DNA of 64,000 nt from Pycnococcus provasolii. Its lineage: Eukaryota > Chlorophyta > Pseudoscourfieldiophyceae > Pseudoscourfieldiales > Pycnococcaceae. This document shows positions 47,597 to 57,643 of this stretch, in pieces (position 1 is the first letter of the stretch; each line of letters opens with the position of its first letter). The notes beneath the pieces were generated by a model. It did not search any database and was not told the origin of the DNA. It saw only the letters and a program-made list of their open reading frames with translations. Made by a program: the position numbers and the translations under genes. The stretch lies in assembly GCA_938743325.2 (NCBI GenBank), contig OW568875.1, positions 310,001 through 374,000 of the forward strand, given 5' to 3'.

Positions 47597-50533
47597 ATGG
47601 ACGGCGTGTTCTTCGACGTGCTTGAGCGCCTTCCCGTCCTCTCGCTCCAGGAGTCCATCAAACAGCACAGAAAGAAAAATGGTTGGCAGAGACACCTGCC
47701 TCCTCCGCTCGTCGGGGCGCAAACACACTCGAACAACGTGGTGGCCACGGATAACAACAACCCGGCCACGGAGGCGTTAGATGCAAGTCAAACTACAACG
47801 CGATGTAGCTCGAGCAACGTGGCAGACGAAGACGGACCACGCCCGACGAATGCCGCAACTGCAACCACCACGACGCTCTCGTCGTCGTCGTCGGCGTCGT
47901 CGCTCGCTTCGTTAGGAGCACCGCCACCTACACCACCACCAACAACAACAACAACAGTTCTCACGCTGGAGGTGCGCGTACCGCTGAATGACTGCGCATC
48001 AGAGTCCACCACCACCACCACCACCACCACCACGTCGATGAGTGGAACGCTCTGGCTTCCCAGTCACGCGTCCAAGGAGAATAAGTGCCACGCCTTCGCT
48101 ATATGCACGCCGTATGGAAGGCGAAACCTCGACACGTACGGCGAGGTGTTTGGCAGCCGAGGATATGCCATGCTTATCATCGAGCCCAGGAACCGAGACC
48201 GCACGAACGACGACCACTTCTTCGACGCCGAGAGCGAGAGGCGCGACATGGGGCGCATTCTCATGTGGATTCGCAGCCAAGAGTGGCACGACAAGCACAT
48301 CTGCTTTCTCGGAGGAAGCATGATGGGCATGCAAGCTCTGGCTGCCGCCGGCGCCGCAAGGCAGCCGCACCGCTACGGAAATGGTTTGCGCGGAGGAAAA
48401 TTCGCCGTCGTTCCCGTCGTCAGCTGCAACCGCCTGCACACGGTGATGATGCCCGCAAGAGGAGGGTACGCCGACGCGCAGATGGTCGCACTCGAGCTTT
48501 TGTGCAAGTGGAGCTACCTGATGTTCAAGCTCATCGCGCCAGGATCCACACATCCCGTTGAATTCATCCTGAAGGGTATGCTCTTCGTCGACCGTATCCT
48601 GCGAAGCACATACCGCTCACTGCCCATCGGCTCCGTCGACAGCCGCGTCATGTCCATGTCCACGCGATCAGCACCCGCGAAGCCGGGCGCGTGCCTGAAG
48701 TACTTCCAAAATGCCATGGCACCGGGCGCAATGGAGGCTACGTCGAAGTACTGGCGTGCGATGGATCACATTGCTGGGCCGTTAGGCACCGCTGCCGTGG
48801 AGGAGGCAGAGGATACCCACGCGAGGATCTCCAGGCAATGGCACGAAGCGGGAGAGGCGGCAGCCACCGCAGCAGCTGAGTCGGACGGCCGCGTGCGCGC
48901 CACCTTCGTTGCTGGCTGGCACGACTTTTTCCTCGAGTCGCAGCTCCTCGACTTCGTATCGTCACGCGAAGCCTTCGAGCATTCGCACACGACACGTGCC
49001 GAAAGTCACCGCGATCGCCGTGGGCCGCGTCTCGTCGTCGGTGCTTTCACACACTTCGCGGTCAGCCAGTGGCGACCTGTCGCTGTCGCGGAGTGTCTTC
49101 GCCGAATGCGCGAGATGGAGCTCGATGACGATGCAACGAGCGAGTGGGCGAAGCGCGTGGACGACGAGAACGAGCTAAAGCCCGTGCGCGTGTACTTCCT
49201 TGGGTCGAATGCAATCAAGGCTGGATTTTTCACCAACCCGCACGAGTCGGGAATGTGGGGATGCTACGACACTTGGCCACCGCAAGAGGCGACTGCTCGG
49301 GGCATGAGGATGGCATGCGAGGACGGGCGAGGTGCCGCTACAAGCAATGGCGGTCGTCTGCTGCTGACGGATGCCATAATTGACATCCTGAACAGCAAGG
49401 ACGATGATGGTGAGGCTGCTGTCCCCACCGTGGTCGAGGCTGCCTCGACTATACCGTTGAAGAAGAAATCAAGCGCCTCGAATCTCCTGAACCTCGCGAG
49501 TAGCCCCGTGGTGTTCGGGGCAAAGGCAATGGCGCTTGCCATCCGAGGCACGGTGAACAGCGCTCGCCATACGTTGCCAATGCCGGTTCGTGGCATCATT
49601 GCTGGCGTGACAAGCATCGCCATGCCATCCGTGCGTATTACGGACAACCTCAAGCATGACGACGGCGATGGGTGCCAATGCACGCGCTACGTGTACAGGC
49701 CACTTTCGGACCCAACTCCGCTGCGTGGTGGGCGCCGGTTTAATGCACTTGACGCTGGAAGCTTGAATCAAGCGACGGTGGAGAGTCGCCCGGACGTCGC
49801 CGTGTTCACTTCAGATGCTCTACCATCTGACTTGTGGATTGCCGGGGCTGTCAAGGTGCGTGTTTTCGTCACGCTTCGCAATGCATGCCACGCTGACGAT
49901 AGTGGTGGCAATGGCGTCGAGCCAACGCCGTCACTTTCGGAGGCAGCAGCCCCCGCCCCGGAAATGACTACCGAGAGTGAAATCACTGGCACAGAAACTG
50001 GCGGCGATGCTAGCCCGTCGCCGCCGGCAACGTCGCCGTCAAGCTCGCATCGTGACGCATGCTCGGTGGACCTCGTCGCGCGCCTATGCGATGTGGACGA
50101 CACCGGAATCTCAAGAAACATTTCCGAGGGATACCTGCGTCTCACCACAGCGCACGACGGCCTGAATGACAAGATCCCGATCCAGGCTGAGGTACCGTGC
50201 GGATCCGTTGCTGCAGTGTTTCTTAAAGGGCACCGCGTTCGTCTTCAGATTTGCTCAGGCGCATTTCCAGCCGTGAGCCGAAACCTTGGTTGCAAGGAAC
50301 CTCTCGCCACCGCCGACGAGCGCCACGCCGTTGATCAGCACGTGTCCCTTCACTATGGACTAGACTGCGTGAGCGAGCTGGTATTGCCGACGGTGCGCCG
50401 TCCTGCTGGAAATCACGGCATGTACTACCCTCCTGTGGGCATTGAGCCGTTCTTCAACGAGACGGCCGCTCGAATCAACAACAACAACGACGACGACGAC
50501 GACAACGACGACGACGACATTGAAACGGAATAG
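47597..50533 (+). CDS. CocE/PepX-type alpha/beta-hydrolase (X-Pro dipeptidyl-peptidase family)
   Basis: A 978-residue protein. S15/CocE proteins are serine hydrolases or peptidases with a C-terminal jelly-roll. The triad is visible: Ser241 in CFLGGSMMGMQAL, Asp443 in GWHDFFLESQLLDF and His486 in LVVGAFTHFAVSQW. The hydrolase strand upstream reads FAICTPYGRRNLDTYGEVF...YAMLIIEPRNRD. A PepX_C-like domain ends the protein (DLWIAGAVKVRVFV, VPCGSVAAVFLKGHRVRLQI). The nucleophile motif is GGSMMG instead of the bacterial GSSYxG. N-terminal ~100 residues and an internal region (around 600-690) are low-complexity insertions, and the tail is an Asn/Asp run. It could be secreted or cytosolic; no clear signal peptide. 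Confidence 0.85.
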   Translation: MDGVFFDVLERLPVLSLQESIKQHRKKNGWQRHLPPPLVGAQTHSNNVVATDNNNPATEALDASQTTTRCSSSNVADEDGPRPTNAATATTTTLSSSSSASSLASLGAPPPTPPPTTTTTVLTLEVRVPLNDCASESTTTTTTTTTSMSGTLWLPSHASKENKCHAFAICTPYGRRNLDTYGEVFGSRGYAMLIIEPRNRDRTNDDHFFDAESERRDMGRILMWIRSQEWHDKHICFLGGSMMGMQALAAAGAARQPHRYGNGLRGGKFAVVPVVSCNRLHTVMMPARGGYADAQMVALELLCKWSYLMFKLIAPGSTHPVEFILKGMLFVDRILRSTYRSLPIGSVDSRVMSMSTRSAPAKPGACLKYFQNAMAPGAMEATSKYWRAMDHIAGPLGTAAVEEAEDTHARISRQWHEAGEAAATAAAESDGRVRATFVAGWHDFFLESQLLDFVSSREAFEHSHTTRAESHRDRRGPRLVVGAFTHFAVSQWRPVAVAECLRRMREMELDDDATSEWAKRVDDENELKPVRVYFLGSNAIKAGFFTNPHESGMWGCYDTWPPQEATARGMRMACEDGRGAATSNGGRLLLTDAIIDILNSKDDDGEAAVPTVVEAASTIPLKKKSSASNLLNLASSPVVFGAKAMALAIRGTVNSARHTLPMPVRGIIAGVTSIAMPSVRITDNLKHDDGDGCQCTRYVYRPLSDPTPLRGGRRFNALDAGSLNQATVESRPDVAVFTSDALPSDLWIAGAVKVRVFVTLRNACHADDSGGNGVEPTPSLSEAAAPAPEMTTESEITGTETGGDASPSPPATSPSSSHRDACSVDLVARLCDVDDTGISRNISEGYLRLTTAHDGLNDKIPIQAEVPCGSVAAVFLKGHRVRLQICSGAFPAVSRNLGCKEPLATADERHAVDQHVSLHYGLDCVSELVLPTVRRPAGNHGMYYPPVGIEPFFNETAARINNNNDDDDDNDDDDIETE

Positions 50534-50661
50534 GTTTGTTCCTGTATGTAATAAAGTTACCTATCATCAAGGTACTGTAGTGACGATTGTTTGGTAGAAA
50601 TACATAAGTTAGCACTACATAGAGAGACTCCTATTTGGTAAAGGTATGAGAACCGGAATTC

Positions 50662-50703
50662 GGGTTAGGGTTTTGATTAGGGTTAGGGTTAGGGTAGGGT
50701 TAC
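50662..50703 (+). repeat. Telomere-like TTAGGG repeats upstream of a small gene
   Basis: Several TTAGGG-type units (including GGGTTTTGATTAGGG) are followed by a GC-rich block (CCCCTCCCCGAGTTTCCC) about 100 bp before the start of the tail-anchored protein gene. Confidence 0.8.
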
Positions 50704-50807
50704 GATAGTGCCCCCCTCCCCGAGTTTCCCGGTCCGGTCCATTCCTTCCCCGCGGGGAGGGGGGGCCATCATTCGTCGCGCTGAAGCTTTCGGCTCAAGC
50801 AGGATAA

Positions 50808-51134
50808 ATGGCGTCCCTTCAACGCCGCGTCGAGTTGTCCTCCCAGGTGTCGCCGCCCGCCTCCGCCTCCGCCGCACGCAGCCTCGCCTCCTCCGCCTCC
50901 TCCGAGCTCGCCGTGCTCGGGCAGCTCAGCCGCATCCGCGCCTTGGAGGAGGAGGTCATGAAGACGTCGGATAAGCTCATGCAAGGCATGGTTCGCGACA
51001 TTCGCAACCACTTCAGCGAATGCCAGAGCACGCTTACAGACGCAGTCGTGCGCACGCAGTGGAGGTGTGCCATGGCAAGTGCGGCGTTTCTGTCGCTGCT
51101 GGCGATGCTCAGCGCATACTTTACGAAGGCATGA
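50808..51134 (+). CDS. Small tail-anchored membrane protein, unknown
   Basis: A 108-residue protein. An Ala/Ser-rich N-terminus is followed by an amphipathic helix/coiled coil (LAVLGQLSRIRALEEEVMKTSD, ~36-60) and a single C-terminal hydrophobic segment (CAMASAAFLSLLAMLSAYF, ~86-104) with only a short KA tail, the layout of tail-anchored proteins in ER, mitochondria or peroxisomes. Family unknown. Upstream of it lie telomere-like repeats. Confidence 0.55.
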   Translation: MASLQRRVELSSQVSPPASASAARSLASSASSELAVLGQLSRIRALEEEVMKTSDKLMQGMVRDIRNHFSECQSTLTDAVVRTQWRCAMASAAFLSLLAMLSAYFTKA

Positions 51135-51663
51135 GAGTGCTTGCTGCCTCCACGCGCGCAGAATGTTTTGTAACGCTATGATAAAACAAATGTAAAGACT
51201 TCATGACGAACACAGCACACTTGTATGTCTTAAAGTCACGACGCATAGCAACACACAAACGCGACGACGCATTAACGGAAATCAGACCTACGTACATTGC
51301 GCTGAACGTGGGTTCTTTTCATCGACGGCATATCATACGGACAGCATTTGAGGGCGTTAACCGCCGGCTGTTGTTCTTCATGGCACCCGGACGACTGGTG
51401 ACGACGGACTCCTCCTGTGCAACAACTCATGCAAGGCACGAAGTCGTGGTGTAAAGTTTACCAACCAAATTCTTGACCACGTTGATGAGTGTCTTGCAAC
51501 ACCGGCAGATGCCATGGCCCATGGCCCATGAGCTCTCAAGACGTGCACGCTTGCCACCTGGTGCGATGGATCGAAGGGTGGTCAAGTTCACACCCCGCAA
51601 CGTTTTCCTGCAGCGCGCCACCGGCCACTCGCGCGTGTGCGTGTCTCGCGCGATCTCGCCGCG
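51135..51663. other. Intergenic 0.5 kb between small protein gene and kinase
   Basis: AT-moderate DNA with no supported gene; it should hold the 3' end of the tail-anchored protein gene and the kinase promoter. I see no TATA box or repeat that stands out. Confidence 0.4.
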
Positions 51664-54291
51664 ATGGCCGGCGACGCCACCGCGGTCGCTGCGGATGCGA
51701 CCACGGCGGTGGCCTGGGATGACGACGTTGGTTCAGGCCGCGACAAATCAAACGCGCACCCGTCCACCTCAGCAACGGGCAGCCCGCCGCAGCTGTCGCT
51801 CGACTGCCAGCTGAAGCCGTCGCAGTACCGCCTGGGCAAGTTCCTAGGACGAGGCACCTCCGCCACCGTGTACGCAGCGAAGCACACCAAGACGCGCAAA
51901 CCGGCAGTAATAAAGAAGCTTGATCGCGTCAACGCGACGGCGGAGATGGCGTTGCTGAGAGAAGTCGACCTCATGAAAACCATCTGCTGCCATCCGAATA
52001 TTGTGCACTTCCACGGGTGGTTCCGAGAGCCCAAAACCAACACGCTGTGCCTCGTGCTCGGAAGGTGCCACGGAGGCGACCTTGACACGTACCTGAAAAG
52101 AACTGCGGAGGCGGGAACGGTACTCGCTGAAAGACAAACGATGCTCTGGATGGTGCAGCTCCTGTTCGCGCTCACCTTTATACACGGCACGCACGTCGTT
52201 CACAGAGACCTCAAACCTGCCAACATCCTGCTCAGCAGAAGTCACCGAATTGTGCGCCTTGCTGACTTGGGCGTTGCCAAGCACCTCGACCAAGACGGGC
52301 TGGCGCATACTGTCGTTGGGACGCCATACTACATGGCGCCAGAGACGGTGTCCGGCCGACCTTACACTTTTGCGGCGGACGTGTGGAGCCTCGGGTGCGT
52401 AGCGTACGAGCTTGCTACCGTCGGCAAGCGCGCCTTTGACGCTCGAAGTTTGCCGCAGCTCGTCGTGCGCGTGGTGAGAAACAACTACGCGCCTCTGCCG
52501 AGTTACGTCAGTAGGCCATACGCAAGACTCGTAGACTCGATGCTTCGAAGTGCGCCGGAAGACAGGCCGTCTGCCGCAGACCTCATGGCGCAGAGATATG
52601 TCATGGCTTTCGCCGAGGAGCTCGCCGGAGACACGCTCGAGAGCACTACGAGCACAGCCAGCACAATGAGCAGCGGAGCGCTGACGTCGCGAAGAGGCCA
52701 GGAGACCGTTACACAGGATCCAAGCAACATTAGTCTGCAGTACGCCACAACCATGTCGTCCACCATAAAGAGCAAGGCGCGACGAAAGAAGAGGCGGTCA
52801 GAGGCTTTGCAGCTTGCGGAGCAGATGCGTCGACGCGAGCTCGAGTCTGCTCTCAAGTGTCGTGACAACCGGACTGAGGCGCGAGCAAAGGCGTGGGAGT
52901 ACGAGATGCGCACAAGTCGACGCGCAGTGCGCGAGCGCCGCGAGCAACAGGAGCTGATGAAAGCGAAGAAGGAGAAGCAGGAGCAGCAAGAAGATCAAGA
53001 GCAGACGGCGGGACAGGAGGAGGGAGATGGGGAAGATGCAAGAGCGCGGCAGCGTGGCGAGCAGGCTGATGGCACCAAGCCTCCTCCTTCCCCTCCTCTT
53101 TCTGAGGAACATGAATCTGATGCTGAGATTGTGGAGGAGGATATCTGCGTGGACGATGACGTCGTCGTCGACGACGACGACGATTATCTCGATGACGACC
53201 ATGGATTGCGCGATCTTTTGGATGCTGCCACGAAGGCTGAGGAGGCGACGGCACGACTTGCTCTGCCGTTGACAAGGCCTCCATGCGATGACACTGCACT
53301 CGATAATGGATCTGGGCCGACCGACGGCATTACCAGCAGCAGTAGGCTCGTACAAACACTCCCCTCGAACCAGAGTTCGTTGCTGGAGATGGAGAGGGCA
53401 TTTGCACAGCTATCTCGCAGCGACCTCTTCCCACGCGAGGCTCTTGGTCGCCCATCCGATGGCGCGACAAAGTCCGTCGCTGCCTGGAGTGGAGACATTG
53501 ACGATGTTGACACCGCGAAGATAAGCGAAGCACGCTTACCAGGACCAGCCTTTGCAGGCGTGCAGGCGAGGGACGCCGTGATTCCGCTACGCCCAGAGGA
53601 CACTGTGGACGAAAAAAATGTGCCACCAGCCATTCGGAATGAGCAGGATATGCAGGCGACACCAATTGATGGCACGATATCGGCTCTCGACGAAACACGC
53701 CTCGAGGCGCTTCTCGCTGACATATGGTCGTCGGATCCGAATGCCAGATGGGCGATGCTCGAGCGCATATGGCTGCAAAGTTTGGAAGAACAGCGCGAGC
53801 GGCAGCCGCTTTCCAGCCTGTCTCCCGAAGAATCGTTTTTGAATCAGGTGACCAGCCCTTCTCCAGATACATCACATCATCCAGGTGCGACTGAGGCTGT
53901 GCCTCAGGAGATGGAGTGCATGAGCCGCGCACTTCGAAAGCACATCTCGCACAGCCCGCAGCCATCTCGAGGTGCTTCGCTGGACCGTGCTGGTGCTCAG
54001 GCGATGAAGGCTGCGGCTGCCGAACTTCGCCTCGGTGGCATTGATTTACCCACATCGACCACCGCTACTGCATCTTCCAACGCCACCGAGCGAGATCGCA
54101 AAGCAGCTGCGAATCGCGACGGCAACCTTGACGACACTGGCACTTGTGCCAACGATAGCGACGACGACATCGACAATGTATTATCTGACGCGTCCAGTGA
54201 CGCACTCGAGGTGGAGAGCGAAGACGTCTTCTTCTCGTCGGACAGCGACTGGGAGGAGGAGGACTTCGTGCCGTACAAGGAGGAGCAGTAG
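51664..54291 (+). CDS. NEK-like serine/threonine kinase with long charged tail
   Basis: An 875-residue protein from the ATG at 51664; an earlier frame start uses GTG. The kinase domain (~55-320) shows GRGTSATVY for the Gly-rich loop, Lys84 in AVIKK, HRDLKPANIL with Asp182, DLG at 201-203 (DLG rather than DFG, as in some NEK kinases), then GTPYYMAPE, DVWSLGCVAYEL and a terminal Arg block RPSAADL. NEK kinases act in centrosome, cilium and mitotic control; here the role is inference. The ~550-residue tail has a Lys/Arg/Glu coiled coil (~385-470), an acidic patch and, near the end, an Asp/Glu-rich C-terminus. The next gene ends 42 bp beyond it. Confidence 0.85.
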   Translation: MAGDATAVAADATTAVAWDDDVGSGRDKSNAHPSTSATGSPPQLSLDCQLKPSQYRLGKFLGRGTSATVYAAKHTKTRKPAVIKKLDRVNATAEMALLREVDLMKTICCHPNIVHFHGWFREPKTNTLCLVLGRCHGGDLDTYLKRTAEAGTVLAERQTMLWMVQLLFALTFIHGTHVVHRDLKPANILLSRSHRIVRLADLGVAKHLDQDGLAHTVVGTPYYMAPETVSGRPYTFAADVWSLGCVAYELATVGKRAFDARSLPQLVVRVVRNNYAPLPSYVSRPYARLVDSMLRSAPEDRPSAADLMAQRYVMAFAEELAGDTLESTTSTASTMSSGALTSRRGQETVTQDPSNISLQYATTMSSTIKSKARRKKRRSEALQLAEQMRRRELESALKCRDNRTEARAKAWEYEMRTSRRAVRERREQQELMKAKKEKQEQQEDQEQTAGQEEGDGEDARARQRGEQADGTKPPPSPPLSEEHESDAEIVEEDICVDDDVVVDDDDDYLDDDHGLRDLLDAATKAEEATARLALPLTRPPCDDTALDNGSGPTDGITSSSRLVQTLPSNQSSLLEMERAFAQLSRSDLFPREALGRPSDGATKSVAAWSGDIDDVDTAKISEARLPGPAFAGVQARDAVIPLRPEDTVDEKNVPPAIRNEQDMQATPIDGTISALDETRLEALLADIWSSDPNARWAMLERIWLQSLEEQRERQPLSSLSPEESFLNQVTSPSPDTSHHPGATEAVPQEMECMSRALRKHISHSPQPSRGASLDRAGAQAMKAAAAELRLGGIDLPTSTTATASSNATERDRKAAANRDGNLDDTGTCANDSDDDIDNVLSDASSDALEVESEDVFFSSDSDWEEEDFVPYKEEQ

Positions 54292-54333
54292 TTATATGTA
54301 AAGTGTATACTGAAAAATCTTTACACATGATCT

Positions 54334-55425
54334 TCAGTCATCCCACTCCCATGTTCGGCAGTCGCCGTCGAATTTGTTCCAGCCGCGCGGCGCCGGAGGC
54401 AGTGCCACGCCCTTTTCGCTCGCCCACTTCGTGAAGAACCGCTCGATTTCGGCGAGAAGCGCATCCTGTTCCTTTTCGTCGTACGCCTCGGGGCTAGCGC
54501 GCGCATTGCGAAAGCCGTAGCCTGTAACACGCTGCAGCATCTCGAACCGGAACTTGTACAGGCCGCGCTTGCCGTGCGGCAGTTCGTCCCAGCACTTGAG
54601 GCCGTCGCACGTCGTGTACGGGTATACAAACGACCCGCCGTCGATGTTCGACATTATCGTCTGCAAGACGAGCTCCGCGGACTCCACCGGCTTCACCGCG
54701 ATACACTTCTGCACGAGCGCAACGAGCCAGCGGTTTTCAGGCGTGTTGATGCCACTCCGTTCGACAAAATTACTCTGCACGAGTCCGGGCGTGTACGCAA
54801 GATGCTCGACTCGCCCGTTACCCCTGAACGGGTGCAGGCGCAAACCGTAGCGTCGGTTGAGCGCAAAGGCCACCTGCACGTGTCCGAGCTTGCACGTTCG
54901 GTAGCTCAACTTTCCGTTCATTTCACCTCGGCAGTGTTCGAGCGTTTTGTTTTTGTCGAGCGTGCTGCTGCACGTCCAGTGGTCGATGCTGCTCGTCCAT
55001 ATGACGCGGCAACGTCCGTTGGCGGCTGTATTGCACAGCACGGGGTGCAGTGCGCGCACGAGCAGAGTGTGCCCGAAGAGGAAGCTCATGACAATATCGA
55101 TTCCTTGTTTGTCAACCGTGGGTCCTTCAAAGCTCTCGCCGATTTTCGCGATTCCCGCGTTCAGCACGACGGCGTTGATGACTTGAGTTCTTTTGGAGAT
55201 CTTGGCGGCGGCGTCAAGGACAGACGACCAGTCCGCGAGGTCGCAAAGGACGAGTTCGGCACCTCCCCCGTTACGCGCCGTGGAGTTGATTGAGGCGACA
55301 GCGGCCGCACCTTTCTCGGGTGATCGGCAGAGTGCGATAACGAAGACACCCCGCGACGCCGCTAGACGAGCCGTGGCTAGGCCGACGCCTGAGTTCGCAC
55401 CTGTGACTAAAAGAATCGGTGGCAT
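54334..55425 (-). CDS. Short-chain dehydrogenase/reductase, possibly sterol-type ketoreductase
   Basis: A 363-residue protein. SDR motifs: TGANSGVG at 8-15, NAG at 89-91, catalytic Ser145/Ser146 and YRTCK at 175-179. The order and sizes fit classical SDRs; the extended C-terminus (residues ~290-363), with CDGLKCWDELPHGKRGLY, and the acidic tail recall Erg27-type 3-ketosteroid reductases, but this is inference. NAD(P)H is the expected cofactor. It is convergent with the kinase gene. The 2.2-kb DNA beyond its start holds no genes. Confidence 0.85.
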   Translation of the reverse strand: MPPILLVTGANSGVGLATARLAASRGVFVIALCRSPEKGAAAVASINSTARNGGGAELVLCDLADWSSVLDAAAKISKRTQVINAVVLNAGIAKIGESFEGPTVDKQGIDIVMSFLFGHTLLVRALHPVLCNTAANGRCRVIWTSSIDHWTCSSTLDKNKTLEHCRGEMNGKLSYRTCKLGHVQVAFALNRRYGLRLHPFRGNGRVEHLAYTPGLVQSNFVERSGINTPENRWLVALVQKCIAVKPVESAELVLQTIMSNIDGGSFVYPYTTCDGLKCWDELPHGKRGLYKFRFEMLQRVTGYGFRNARASPEAYDEKEQDALLAEIERFFTKWASEKGVALPPAPRGWNKFDGDCRTWEWDD

Positions 55426-55593
55426 ATCTTCACCTACGTGATATGTACCTTCTTCTTAATATTAAGACAGGAAACGCCTTCTTGCAGATACAGTACAGTG
55501 GTACTAGTTACAGCAGCAGATGTTAACAGGCAATGGCGGATGTTGGCACAGCGCCTACTCCTGAAGGTAAGCCTTAAGAAGTTAACGCCTCTG

Positions 55594-55667
55594 TAACCCT
55601 AACCCTAATGCCCTAATGCCCTAATGCCCTAATGCTACCTAATGCCCTAATGCCCTCTTGCCCTAAA
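55594..55667 (+). repeat. Degenerate telomere-like array, CCCTAATG variant
   Basis: Starts as CCCTAACCCTAA and then becomes CCCTAATG/CCCTAATGCC units, about seven copies with one interruption, lying upstream of the SDR start. The same variant (CATTAGGG on the other strand) recurs at 62911-62945. Confidence 0.8.
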
Positions 55668-55790
55668 GGTATCTGTAATCGATTCAGGTTGGTGACCAAG
55701 GCATTTCTAAGGTTAATAGTACTACCCAATAGGTGAAATTAGGCCAGGCGGTGACTAACCTTAAGTAGTCTATGAGCTCACTTTACAGTA

Positions 55791-56401
55791 CTGTCTGAAA
55801 TGATAAACGGACCGGTCATTTGTAAGTCGTCCCAATGGTCGTGTCATACCAGGTGGTTTTTTACCGTACAAGTGCTCATTGGGCGAGGCCCTTGGGTGGA
55901 CTATGCGACGCCGTCGCGAGGAACGGGGTACAACGAACACTCGCGTGTACACAACCAGCCAAAGTGGTACACTCCGCCATGGCCGCCAAATGTTAAACGG
56001 ACTACGGGGGTCCCGTTGTCGAAATGTAAAATTTGGGTTTCCCGATGGAATTCCTTTCCCCCATGCTGATCAGGGGGGGGGGACCCATGCATTTGGAAGT
56101 CGGGGGGAAATAGAGGGATTCTGAGTTTCCCAAATAGGTCCCGGATTTCTGTCGGGGCAAATTCCCCCCCGACTTACAAATGGATTTTCGGATTTTAATG
56201 GCGGAACGCTGTTTTGTCGCGAATTTGTGAGCAGCTCGTGCGTTGGTTTTCTACGTGGTATGTGTGTGCAAGTAGGCCTACACCCATAGTGTACCACTGC
56301 CACAAACCACGGGTGAAACGGACTTGGGACGGCCCAGTTGTGGGGTTGACTTACAAATCCGGTCCGTTTAACATGGGCGGTCCGTTTATCATTTCAGACA
56401 G
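55791..56401. mobile_element. Non-autonomous TIR element, 0.6 kb
   Basis: The left end CTGTCTGAAATGATAAACGG and following ACCG match the reverse complement of the right end at 56378-56401. Further in, GACTTACAAAT and AGTGGTACACT recur inverted in the two halves, so the element is a long imperfect palindrome. TATGAGC occurs just outside the right end and 11-20 bp outside the left end, a possible target-site duplication with a mismatch. No transposase coding capacity is seen. A G-run lies in the middle (56073-56082). Confidence 0.65.
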
Positions 56402-56610
56402 TATGAGCCCCGAGAGCTCCCTATTACAACCTTAGGAACTGCCACTGGTAGTATGGAAAGGACCTTGGGAAAGGGTTCGGAAGTAACCTTAGACTATGAG
56501 TAGGAAGTACATATGCGCGAGGACGGCGAGGTGTAACCTTTACGCGCGCAGGGAGGTGGCAGGGACCTCGCAGAAGGCAGGGGTCCTTTTCGCCTCCCCC
56601 CCCCCTTGCC

Positions 56611-57373
56611 AGGAGGGGGGAAACGAAATCTAGGGTTCGTATTAGGGTTTTAATTAGGTCGGGCGAAGTGGTTGATGCTTGCATGCTCACAGATGATCTT
56701 TCCCCATGTTGTCCATGTCTGCCGAGCTAGGAAAACGACCCTTACTGTGTTAGGAACGTTTTGTAAAATTTTGGTGAGTGGACAACTTGGGGAAAACTGT
56801 GAAAACCGTGAAATTGACACATCATGAACTACATGTGTGTTTTGATGTGTGTGCTTGTCGCTCAACCTACGGGAACCTTTTGATTTGCCTCCATGAACAA
56901 CCGAACTGTGACCATACATAAGACTCAGCAACTTTTCATGTTTCAGTCTCGATGGAGGCGGTACATCAACTTGGCGCGCTCCTTTTGTGGGCAAATGCAC
57001 ATGTGCTTGTGTGCCCACCTTGCACCTCACGTGGGTGTCGCGTAGGGGCGCGCGCGGGGCATGGGCGGTGGCATGGTGCGGTACTACTCCTATGCGACCG
57101 AACGAGCGCAAGATGTTGCGCATGCGCGACTGTACGCGCTGCGCATGCCACATGGCACGTGACCGAGCGCGCTGGGCAGCGCCATCTGAGGGAAATGGGG
57201 GCTGGCAGAGCTCTGGAATCCCTCCGGGGACCCATTTGCCAGGCACCCACATCGGCACGTTTGGTCGTGTGTTTGGTCGGGACGGAGATCATATTTTAGG
57301 GTTTCCCTGTAACCCTAGATAACCCTAGATAACCCTAGATAGCCCTAGATTTTGATTTCGTTTCCCCCCTCCT
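56611..57373. repeat. 0.76-kb interval bounded by inverted 19-bp GC/telomere-like motifs
   Basis: AGGAGGGGGGAAACGAAAT at 56611-56629 is followed by CTAGGG motifs; the exact reverse complement lies at 57355-57373, preceded by a 10-bp tandem AACCCTAGAT array (57311-57350). Between them is sequence with no supported gene. It may be a TIR-like pair or two oppositely oriented promoter blocks. Confidence 0.6.
57311..57350 (+). repeat. Tandem AACCCTAGAT array (telomere variant)
   Basis: Four 10-bp units in the promoter region of the TPR-RING gene, followed by a C-rich block of about 60 bp. Confidence 0.85.
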
Positions 57374-57643
57374 CCCCCTGCCCCCCCCCTCCCCCTCCCC
57401 CCCCTAGTCCCCCGCCCCGGCAGCCCGGCCCGGGGCCCCGCAGTGCTCCTTTGCCAGTTCTTCCGGCGATCTTCATTTTCATTTTCACATTCCCAAAGAG
57501 TTGTTAAGAGCGCCTTAACACGCCTTGCAAGACTCCTTTAAGGGCCTTAACACCTCTTGACGACTCGCGGCCGGCGTTATCTTAAGGCAGGCGTTATCTG
57601 AACACGTCGTACCTTTAGGTGATTTTGATTTCTGTCATCTCTT

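Noticed and set aside
51203-51454. Plus-strand 83-codon frame between two genes
   Set aside because: No domain and sits where 3' UTR and promoter DNA are expected.
56650-57258. Minus-strand 202-codon frame in gene-free DNA
   Set aside because: Sequence reads as chance open frame in GC-rich DNA with no domain or homologue I recognise.
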